Assembly (NCBI GenBank): GCA_900547345.1
Contig: URGG01000009.1
Location: 1-33,779 of the forward strand
DNA length: 33,779 nt
Reading direction: 5' to 3'
Source: an uncultured Collinsella sp.
GTDB lineage: Bacteria; Actinomycetota; Coriobacteriia; Coriobacteriales; Coriobacteriaceae
Notes under the pieces: generated by a model
The model's database searches: none
What the model was told of the DNA's origin: nothing
The model's input: only the letters and a program-made list of their open reading frames with translations
Program-made: the position numbers and the translations under genes
Shown here: positions 16,957 through 23,452 of the stretch, piece after piece
How positions within the stretch are numbered: the stretch's first letter is position 1
How the letters are laid out: every line of letters begins with the position of its first letter

Positions 16957-17721
16957 CTACCCCTCGATTCGACTCAAGAACTCACGGGTACGCTGCTCGC
17001 GTGGATGGTCGATGACCTGCCCCGCAGGGCCTTCCTCTACAATGCGGCCGCCATCCATAAAGATCACGCGGTCGGCAACGTCGCGGGCAAACTGCATCGC
17101 GTGCGTCACGATCACCATCGTCATATTCTGCGCGGCCAGATCCTTGATGACGCGCAGAACCTCGGCCGTCAGCTCTGGATCGAGCGCCGAGGTCGGCTCA
17201 TCAAAGAACAAGATTTCCGGGTCGAGCGCCAGGGCGCGGGCAATACTCACGCGCTGCTGCTGACCGCCCGAAAGCTCGCAGGGCACCTTGTTCTCGTTAC
17301 CCGTAAGCCCCATCTGTGCAATAAGCTCGTGCGCGCGGGCCTCCGCCTGCTCGCGCGGGCGCTTAAGCACGCGGATCGGTGCATCGGTGATGTTTTTCAT
17401 CACGGTATAGTGCGGGAACAGATTGTAGTTCTGAAACACCAAACCAAACCGCGAGCGCGCCTGTTTAGGTACATCGCCCTTTGCGTACACCGCGCCCGAA
17501 CCCGCATCCGTCGCGACGGCAAGGTCGCCAAACGAGAGCGAGCCACCGTCGAGCGTCTCGAGCAGCGTGGCACAGCGCAGCAGCGTGGACTTACCGCCGC
17601 CCGAAGGCCCGATAATCGCCACGACCTCGCCACGCTTAACCTCGAGTGAGATATCCTTGAGTACCTCATTGCCGCCAAACGCCTTACGCGCGTTCGATAT
17701 ATTCATTACCGAATTAATCAT
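16957..17721 (-). CDS. Polar amino-acid ABC transporter, ATP-binding protein
   Basis: A 254-residue cytosolic ATPase driving the permease encoded just upstream. Walker A GPSGGGKST (38-46), Q-loop FQNYNLFP (Gln97), ABC signature LSGGQQQR (150-157), Walker B ILFFDEP (170-176) and the switch His in VIVTHAMQ are all intact. The motif set matches the GlnQ/ArtP/HisP group. The start at 17721 overlaps the permease gene's end by 8 bases (ATGATTAA), implying coupled translation; a second ATG at 17706 is possible, and neither has a strong ribosome binding site. It is the last gene of the operon, followed by a strong terminator. Confidence 0.95.
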   Translation of the reverse strand: MINSVMNISNARKAFGGNEVLKDISLEVKRGEVVAIIGPSGGGKSTLLRCATLLETLDGGSLSFGDLAVATDAGSGAVYAKGDVPKQARSRFGLVFQNYNLFPHYTVMKNITDAPIRVLKRPREQAEARAHELIAQMGLTGNENKVPCELSGGQQQRVSIARALALDPEILFFDEPTSALDPELTAEVLRVIKDLAAQNMTMVIVTHAMQFARDVADRVIFMDGGRIVEEGPAGQVIDHPREQRTREFLSRIEG

Positions 17722-18367
17722 GGTAGTAATCCAATTTTTTCTCGGCAGCACCCAACAGCATCTCGACCACAAAGTTAAAGACCCAGTAGATCAGTGCCGC
17801 GATTGCAAACGGCACCATGCTCACCTGCGAGGCGACCAGCGCCTTGGCCGTCGAGAACATCTCGCCCACGCCGATGGCGAACGCTAGCGACGTGTCCTTG
17901 ACCAGCGTGATGATCTCGTTGCCCATCGCCGGCAAAATGCGCTTGGCGACCTGCGGCATCACGATATACAGAAACGTCTGCATGCGCGAGTAGCCCAGCA
18001 CCTCGGCTGCCTCGTATTGACCGCGCGGAATGGACTGCAGGCCCGAGCGATAGATCTCGGCAAAGTAACCGGCGTAGTTGATGATGAACGCCACGACGCA
18101 CGCCGTCCACTTGGAATCGGGCGTGAGCGAAATGCCAAACACGTAGTACGGGGCAAAGTAGATGGCGAACATCTGTAGCATGAGCGGCGTGCCACGCATC
18201 ACCGAAATATAGATACGCGCGATCCAGCGAAGCGGCGCAATTTTGCTCATGCGCATGAACGCCACGGGGATTCCCAGCGGAATCGACCCGAGCAGCGTCA
18301 GCACAAACAGCTGCAAACTGACCAAGAAACCCTGGCCAAGCATCTGCATCATGACCTGAATAGACAT
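17714..18367 (-). CDS. Polar amino-acid ABC transporter, permease
   Basis: A 217-residue membrane protein of the HisM/GlnP permease group. The N-terminal segment (LLGQ-like, residues about 13-35), the ISVMRGTPLMLQMFAIYF stretch and the EAA loop IPRGQYEAAEVLGYSRMQTF, which contacts the ATPase, are characteristic. About five hydrophobic segments are visible. The start at 18367 overlaps the binding-protein stop codon by one base (TAATG). Being a single permease gene, it presumably works as a homodimer. Confidence 0.95.
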   Translation of the reverse strand: MSIQVMMQMLGQGFLVSLQLFVLTLLGSIPLGIPVAFMRMSKIAPLRWIARIYISVMRGTPLMLQMFAIYFAPYYVFGISLTPDSKWTACVVAFIINYAGYFAEIYRSGLQSIPRGQYEAAEVLGYSRMQTFLYIVMPQVAKRILPAMGNEIITLVKDTSLAFAIGVGEMFSTAKALVASQVSMVPFAIAALIYWVFNFVVEMLLGAAEKKLDYYHD

Positions 18368-19227
18368 TACTTGAGCACCCAATTATCGAAAGACAGACCA
18401 TAATCTGCATATTTATCGCACAGGTCCTTGACCGTGCCGTCCTCGTAGAGTGCCTTGAGCGACTCGGTCACGGCATCGGCGGACCTGGTGTCGCCCTTCT
18501 TAAAGCCAACGGCGTAGTGCTCGCTAGACAGCGGCTTATCAAGCTGCGTATAGGCATCGGGCTTGGCGGCAAGCTGATATTGAGCGATCGAGAGGTCACA
18601 GGCAACGGCATCGACCGCGCCACTCTCGAGCTGCATAAACGCCGTGTTGTACTCACCGATGGTATCGAGCGTAGCAAACGTCGCGGCCAGATCCTTCTGG
18701 TCGCCCTCGAGCACATCCTGCGCCGCGGAATCGGTCTGGGTAATCACGGTCTTGCCGGCAAGATCGTCCCAGCTCTTGATACCCGCGTCCTTCTTGACCA
18801 CGAGCACCTGCTCGTTGAGCATGTACGGCTCGGAGAACGTGTAGTCGTCCTCGCGGCCCTCCATGGTAAAGCCGTTCCAGATGCAGTTGATGGCACCCGA
18901 GTTGAGCAGCGTGTCCTTGGCATCCCAGTCGATAGCCTCATACTCAACGTCCCAACCCTGCTTGTCGGCAACGGCCTTGGCAAGGTCGAGGTCAAAGCCG
19001 GTGTACTCGCCATCGTCGCCCACAAAGCCATACGGAGGATAGGACTTGTCAAAGCCCACCACGAGCTTCTTGGACTCGGCGGCGCCCTTCACGTCCTTGG
19101 CTGCGGCAGAGCCAGCAGCGGAGCCCTTGCCGGCACCACCGCCGCAGCCTACCAGGCCAAGGCCAAGCACCGTGGCAAGCGAACCGGCTAGACCAACAAA
19201 CTGACGACGAGACATATCGGTATTCAT
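18367..19227 (-). CDS. Amino-acid ABC transporter, substrate-binding lipoprotein
   Basis: A 286-residue extracytoplasmic receptor of the SBP_bac_3 family, first gene of the transporter operon. The signal peptide has a twin-arginine stretch (SRRQFVGL, residues 6-13), a hydrophobic core and a lipobox LVGC with Cys28 as lipid anchor, so Tat export followed by lipidation is likely. The mature domain shows family landmarks: VGFDKSYPPYGFVGDDGEYT, GFDLDLAKAVADKQ, AIDWDAKDTLLNSGAIN, FSEPYMLNEQVLVV and the GKTVITQTDSAAQDVL hinge region. The ligand is probably a polar or acidic amino acid but cannot be fixed. The start at 19227 follows AAGGGGGA. Promoter and operator-like sites lie upstream. Confidence 0.94.
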   Translation of the reverse strand: MNTDMSRRQFVGLAGSLATVLGLGLVGCGGGAGKGSAAGSAAAKDVKGAAESKKLVVGFDKSYPPYGFVGDDGEYTGFDLDLAKAVADKQGWDVEYEAIDWDAKDTLLNSGAINCIWNGFTMEGREDDYTFSEPYMLNEQVLVVKKDAGIKSWDDLAGKTVITQTDSAAQDVLEGDQKDLAATFATLDTIGEYNTAFMQLESGAVDAVACDLSIAQYQLAAKPDAYTQLDKPLSSEHYAVGFKKGDTRSADAVTESLKALYEDGTVKDLCDKYADYGLSFDNWVLK

Positions 19228-19245
19228 GGTATTCCCCCTTGATGG

Positions 19246-19265
19246 CACTTTAGTTAAGTAAAGTG
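19246..19265. promoter_or_regulatory. Palindrome in the ABC operon leader
   Basis: CACTTTA and TAAAGTG, 6 bases apart, form a perfect 7-bp inverted repeat between the -10 and the start codon. The position suits a repressor operator; the regulator is unknown. Confidence 0.45.
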
Positions 19266-19283
19266 AGTCATGTAACGTTCAGA

Positions 19284-19312
19284 ATCATACACTCTACCTT
19301 GTTAAAGTACAA
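19284..19312 (-). promoter_or_regulatory. Promoter of the amino-acid ABC operon
   Basis: On the minus strand, TTGTAC (19307-19312) and TATGAT (19284-19289) are exactly 17 bp apart, a good vegetative-sigma promoter. The -35 ends 7 bp from the large palindromic element at 19320. Confidence 0.65.
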
Positions 19313-19319
19313 GGGAGGG

Positions 19320-19468
19320 TTTGCCCGGCGTGGGCGGGGAGCGGCGCGTAATTAAGTTTCCTGCTCTACAGTCCTGCGCAAGACGGAAAGCACATTAAGT
19401 GCTTTCCTTTGCGTGCGGAACTCGCGATAAACTTAATTACGCGCCGCTCCCCGCCCACGCCGGGCAAA
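19320..19468. mobile_element. 149-bp palindromic MITE-like element with 40-bp inverted arms
   Basis: The left arm 19320-19359 and the right arm 19429-19468 are perfect 40-bp inverted complements, beginning TTTGCCCGGCGTGGGCGGGG. The 69-bp centre has its own perfect hairpin, GGAAAGCAC and GTGCTTTCC around ATTAA (19385-19407). No open frame, no transposase and no obvious target-site duplication is seen. It lies between a divergent promoter and the rRNA methyltransferase gene. It could be a non-autonomous mobile element, an integrated hairpin or a large bidirectional terminator-like structure. Confidence 0.7.
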
Positions 19469-19576
19469 CGTCGTTGGACTTATCGCTGACAGGAAATGGG
19501 CGCTTGCATATCGTCCGCTAGCTTGGCACGGTACAATGCTTGCAGCTTTCAATTTGTAAATTAGTGGGGTTAATTC

Positions 19577-21025
19577 ATGGCAGAATCTCGTGCGGAGCGT
19601 AGGGCTCGTCGTGCTTTGGTGGAGGCGGCTGAGGGGTCGAAGGAGGAGAAATCTTCTACGAAATCCAAGTCTTCTAAAGCTGCAAAAAGCAAGTCGGCCA
19701 AGAGCAAGGCTAAGGCCAAGCGCTCTGGCTCTCGTCAGGGTGGAGATAAGGCGTCTCACGTTCGTTCCAAGGGCTCGCGCAAGGATTCGGCTCAGCCTGC
19801 TCGTAAAACTGTGGACCCCAAGTCTCCCTGTTCGATCATGAAATCTTGCGGTGGGTGCACGGCGCTCAATCGTCCTTATAAGAAGCAGTTGGCGGCCAAG
19901 CAGGCTGCTATGGAGGAGCTTTTTGCTTCGCTTTGTGAGCGTGAGGGTATCGCCGTTGATCCTATTCGCGGTATGGGCGTCACCCTGGGTGACCCGGGTA
20001 AATATCCTGCGCCGCGTGGCTTTCGTCATAAGGCCGCCACTCCCTTTGCTCCCGGTAAGGAGGGCGCTGTCCGTTGCGGTTTCTTTGAGCGCGGCACGCA
20101 CAGAATCGTTGCCGTACCCGAGTGTCCTGTCGAGGCGCCAGGTGCCCGTCAGATTCTCAACGGCATCGCACGCGAAGCTGAGCGGCTGCATATTCCCGCG
20201 TTTAATGAGGACAAGCATCTTGGTCTGCTTCGCTATGCCGTCGTCCGCTGCGGTTGGCGTACCGACCAAGTCATGGTTACGCTCGTGACCGCCCAGCGCG
20301 ACTTACCGCATGCGCAGGAGTTCTTTGAGGCCGTCGCGGCGCTCGATCCGCATATCGTCACCGTTGCCCAAAATATCAATGGCCGTCCCGGTAACGCCAT
20401 CTTGGGCGAGGAGACTCGTATCGTCTATGGCGCCGAGTGCATGCGCGACCAGTTGCTCGGTTGCGAATTCGATATCTCCCCTACCGCGTTCTATCAGACC
20501 AATCCGCAGCAGACCGAACTGCTCTATCAGCTCGCCATTGACGGCATGGATCTGCAGCAGGGTGACATTCTTATGGACGCGTACTGCGGCAGCGGCACCA
20601 TCGGTCTGTGCGCCGCGAAGGATGCCCAGGACAGAGGTGTCGGCATTATGCTGCTCGGCGTGGAGCGCAACCCGGCGGGCATTGCCGACGCACGTCGCAA
20701 TGCCGAGCTCAACGGCCTCACCCGCAGCGCTTGGTTTATGGCCGACGACGCCACCGATTACATCCTTGACGCCGCCGATAACAACGAGCGCGTCGACGTC
20801 CTTTCCATCGACCCGCCGCGCGCCGGCTCTACCCCCGAGTTCCTCGAGGCCGCCTGCGCACTTAAGCCGCGCCGCATCGCCTATATCAGCTGCAACCCCG
20901 TGACCCAAGAGCGCGACCTGCACCAACTCCTCGACGGAGGCTATCGCCTGCTCAAGATCACACCGGTCGACATGTTCCCCCACACCGACCACACCGAGAC
21001 CGTCGCGGTCCTCGAGCGCCGCTAA
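19577..21025 (+). CDS. 23S rRNA (uracil-5-)-methyltransferase, RlmD/RlmCD family
   Basis: A 482-residue SAM-dependent enzyme that makes 5-methyluridine in 23S rRNA. Cysteines 85, 91, 94 and 183 reproduce the C-X5-C-X2-C...C iron-sulfur pattern of RumA/RlmD. SPTAFYQTNPQQTELLY, DAYCGSGTIGL (SAM site), IDPPRAG, the nucleophile Cys439 in ISCNP and base Glu474 in HTET are all present. Residues 1-75 are a Lys/Ser/Ala/Arg-rich disordered extension that takes the place of the usual TRAM domain and may bind RNA. The start at 19577 follows GTGGGG. Codons in roughly the first 200 positions often end in T, while the later part strongly prefers C, a visible within-gene shift. RlmD, RlmC or dual RlmCD specificity cannot be resolved. 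Confidence 0.92.
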   Translation: MAESRAERRARRALVEAAEGSKEEKSSTKSKSSKAAKSKSAKSKAKAKRSGSRQGGDKASHVRSKGSRKDSAQPARKTVDPKSPCSIMKSCGGCTALNRPYKKQLAAKQAAMEELFASLCEREGIAVDPIRGMGVTLGDPGKYPAPRGFRHKAATPFAPGKEGAVRCGFFERGTHRIVAVPECPVEAPGARQILNGIAREAERLHIPAFNEDKHLGLLRYAVVRCGWRTDQVMVTLVTAQRDLPHAQEFFEAVAALDPHIVTVAQNINGRPGNAILGEETRIVYGAECMRDQLLGCEFDISPTAFYQTNPQQTELLYQLAIDGMDLQQGDILMDAYCGSGTIGLCAAKDAQDRGVGIMLLGVERNPAGIADARRNAELNGLTRSAWFMADDATDYILDAADNNERVDVLSIDPPRAGSTPEFLEAACALKPRRIAYISCNPVTQERDLHQLLDGGYRLLKITPVDMFPHTDHTETVAVLERR

Positions 21026-21038
21026 TTCTCCGGCACGG

Positions 21039-21072
21039 GAAAGGGGGCGGCCCGCCTGGACCGCCCCCTTTC
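21039..21072. terminator. Bidirectional terminator after the methyltransferase gene
   Basis: AAAGGGGGCGG and CCGCCCCCTTT form a perfect 11-bp stem with a 10-base loop between converging genes, with short T tracts on both strands. Confidence 0.8.
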
Positions 21073-21091
21073 ATTGGGCATATGAGTCTCG

Positions 21092-21913
21092 TTACATCCC
21101 CTTGCGCAGGTCGCACACACCGGCTGCCGCCATCTCGCGCAGCAGCGTCTCGCGGTCACGCGTCACAATCAAATCCAGCGGGAAGTGAATCTCGTCGAGC
21201 AACTTGCGGGCATGGTCAAGCTTGCCAATTGCCATGCCAATGTGCGCATCGGTCGAAACGCCAATGCCCACGCCCAGTTCGGCACAGCGCTCGGCAATCT
21301 TGCGACACACGTTCCAATGCTCGGCATCCGTGCCATGCTCAAGACTATGGTTGTTGATCTCGATGATCTTGTGCTTGGCCTTGGCCGCCAGCAGCACCTC
21401 ATCGATATCGAACGGCACGCCCGAACGACCCGTATGCCCAAGCATGAACACCTTGGGGTGCTCCAGGGCGTTGATATACATCTCGGTCGTCTGGGCAAGC
21501 GTCGCGCCTTCAGCAATCTGCGGATTATGCACACTCGCAACCAGATAATCCAAATTGCGCGTCACCAAATCGAACAGCGAATGCTGACGGCTGTACGAAT
21601 CGCCGGCAATATCGAGCGAAACGGGAATGTCCTCGCCAAACAAGCTTCCGTTCAGCGAAACGATATCGGCCTCAGCGCCGCGAAGCACCAGCACGCCGCT
21701 CCAAATGCGCGGCCAGATATCTTGGTTAATAAAGAACTGAAAACTGCGCAGGTCATTGGGGCAAGGCGTAACCATCGAGCTTAAATGATCGGCGGAACCG
21801 AGCACCTGAAGACCGCGCTCTGCCGCCCAATATATGTTCTCCTCGATGGTTGAATACGCATGCGCGGAGAACATCGTATGAGTATGGATATCACAAGAAA
21901 GCAGGTAGGGCAT
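21092..21913 (-). CDS. PHP-domain phosphatase/phosphoesterase, YcdX type
   Basis: A 273-residue metal-dependent hydrolase of the PHP superfamily, probably trinuclear. Metal ligands are visible in order: HTH (His10, His12), SADHLS, the Glu in LRGAEADIV, ASVHNPQ, MLGHTGR and STDAHIG near the C-terminus. The size and motif spacing fit the YcdX group of small-molecule phosphatases; polymerase- or histidinol-phosphatase-type PHP proteins are less likely from the motifs. The start at 21913 follows AAGGAG. It has its own terminator-like hairpin upstream (22013-22046) and converges with the methyltransferase gene. The substrate is unknown. Confidence 0.88.
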   Translation of the reverse strand: MPYLLSCDIHTHTMFSAHAYSTIEENIYWAAERGLQVLGSADHLSSMVTPCPNDLRSFQFFINQDIWPRIWSGVLVLRGAEADIVSLNGSLFGEDIPVSLDIAGDSYSRQHSLFDLVTRNLDYLVASVHNPQIAEGATLAQTTEMYINALEHPKVFMLGHTGRSGVPFDIDEVLLAAKAKHKIIEINNHSLEHGTDAEHWNVCRKIAERCAELGVGIGVSTDAHIGMAIGKLDHARKLLDEIHFPLDLIVTRDRETLLREMAAAGVCDLRKGM

Positions 21914-22012
21914 CGGGTCTCCTTATCCGGTATGGCCGTCGCGTATATTCATTGTACGCATAGCATTCGATGGTCGTAAAACCGCTCCATCCCAACGACA
22001 CAACGTCCATGA

Positions 22013-22046
22013 CAACGGGGTCTGGCTTAAAACCAAACCCCGTTTC
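22013..22046 (-). terminator. Terminator after the aminotransferase gene
   Basis: AACGGGGTCTGG and CCAAACCCCGTT pair with one mismatch around a 7-base loop, 26 bases past the aminotransferase stop codon. No long T-run is present. Confidence 0.6.
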
Positions 22047-22072
22047 ACGTAAAACATTGTAAGCAGAGCGCT

Positions 22073-23263
22073 TTACTTTTGACGATACTCGTCGGCCAGC
22101 TGCTTCCAGGCGGGCAGCGAGTTGACGATAGTCTCGTAGCTCACGCAGTAGCCCAAGCGGAACCAGCCCGGCATGCCGAAGCTGTCCGAGGGCACTGCGA
22201 GCAGTTCGTACTTCTTCGCGCGCTCGCAGAAGGCGTTCGCATCGGGCTCCAGCGCTTTCACCCATAGATAGAACGCGCCATCCGGCTCAACATAGGTGTA
22301 GCCGTACTCCGCTAGTGCGTCGGTAAGCGCGGTGCGGTTGCGCGCATAGGCCTCGACATCGCTTGGTTCATCAATGCAGTCGATGATTACACGCTGGAAG
22401 AGGGCCGGTGCGCACACGAAGCCCAGCGTGCGGGCGGCACCGGCAACGGCTGGCATCAGGCGAGCAGCCTGCGGATTGGTGTTGGGAACCAAGATCCAGC
22501 CCACACGCTCACCAGGCAGCGACAGCGACTTGGAATACGAGTAGCACACGATGGTGTGCTCGTAGATCGAAGGCACCCAAGGCACCTCGGCGCCATAGAC
22601 AATCTCGCGATACGGCTCATCCGAGATAAGCATGATCGGGTTCTCGGGATCGCGCTTGGCGTTGACCTCGCACAAAACATTGGCCAGTCGCGTCAGCGTG
22701 TCGCGCGTATATACGGCGCCGGTCGGGTTATTCGGCGAGTCGATGATGACGGCAGCCGTCTTATCGGTAATCGCCTCGAGCACGTTGTCCACGCTCAGCT
22801 GGAACGTATCTTCATCGGCGAGCGCCTCGACACACGTACAGCCGGCCTTCTCAATCCAAACGCGATACTCCGGAAAGTACGGGGCGATAACAATAACCTC
22901 GTCGCCCGGATTCGTAACGGCGTTGAGCGTACAGGTGAGCGAAGCCGCCGCGCCCACCGTCATAAAGACATCCTTGCCCTCATAGCTCGTGCCAAAGCGG
23001 CGGTTGAGCGATTCGGCGACGGCTGCTCGACATTGCGGCAGGCCCGGAGCGGGGGTGTAGCCGTGCAGCTGGTCACTCGGCAGCTCCAGGGCCTTCTTTA
23101 TCGACTCAGCCACAGCAGCGGGCGCCGGAACGCTCGGATTGCCCAGCGAGAAATCGAATACGTTTTCTGCACCAATCTGCGCCTTGCGCTCAAGGCCATA
23201 GCTAAAAATCTCGCGGATGATGGAGCTTTCCGCACCGCGAGCATACATAGTTTCGTTGATCAT
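22073..23263 (-). CDS. Pyridoxal-phosphate-dependent class I/II aminotransferase
   Basis: A 396-residue fold-type I aminotransferase, near the usual length. GNPSVPAP, YTPAPGLPQCRAAVA, SPNNPTG (Asn in contact with PLP), ISDEPYRE (Asp215 to the pyridine N), YSYSKSLSLPGERVGW (Schiff-base Lys245, phosphate-binding Arg253) are all intact, as is a C-terminal Arg in WFRLGYCVS that binds the substrate carboxylate. The best description is an aspartate/aromatic-type aminotransferase of the AspC/PatA-like group; the amino donor is not determined. The start at 23263 follows AAAGGGGA. The frame extends upstream only through a hairpin repeat. A TACAAT -10 lies at 23288-23293, flanked by GGCGCT/AGCGCC arms. 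Confidence 0.92.
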   Translation of the reverse strand: MINETMYARGAESSIIREIFSYGLERKAQIGAENVFDFSLGNPSVPAPAAVAESIKKALELPSDQLHGYTPAPGLPQCRAAVAESLNRRFGTSYEGKDVFMTVGAAASLTCTLNAVTNPGDEVIVIAPYFPEYRVWIEKAGCTCVEALADEDTFQLSVDNVLEAITDKTAAVIIDSPNNPTGAVYTRDTLTRLANVLCEVNAKRDPENPIMLISDEPYREIVYGAEVPWVPSIYEHTIVCYSYSKSLSLPGERVGWILVPNTNPQAARLMPAVAGAARTLGFVCAPALFQRVIIDCIDEPSDVEAYARNRTALTDALAEYGYTYVEPDGAFYLWVKALEPDANAFCERAKKYELLAVPSDSFGMPGWFRLGYCVSYETIVNSLPAWKQLADEYRQK

Positions 23264-23327
23264 CTGTTCCCCTTTCGCATAGGCGCTATTGTACGCTTTA
23301 GTCGGGAAAAGCGCCGCAGCAATGTTA

Positions 23328-23379
23328 ATTGGGGACAGACTTAAATGCGTGAAAACACTCATTTAAGTCTGTCCCCAAT
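23328..23379. repeat. 52-bp REP-like palindrome with GGGGACAGAC ends
   Basis: Arms beginning ATTGGGGACAGACTTAAATG and its complement (about 24 bp each, one mismatch) surround a 4-base AAAA loop. It lies between the aminotransferase promoter and the ftsH terminator. It shares the GGGACAG core with other hairpins in the window but not the rest of their sequence. Confidence 0.8.
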
Positions 23380-23401
23380 CAACAGACGGCCCCATATCGC
23401 T

Positions 23402-23441
23402 CAAAAGAAAAAGCCTCCGCAGGTTTCCCCGCGGAGGCTTT
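23402..23441 (-). terminator. Terminator of the tilS-hpt-ftsH cluster
   Basis: AAAGCCTCCGC and GCGGAGGCTTT form an 11-bp stem followed on the minus strand by TTTTTCTTTT, a strong intrinsic terminator just after ftsH. Confidence 0.92.
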
Positions 23442-23452
23442 CACCACAAAGA

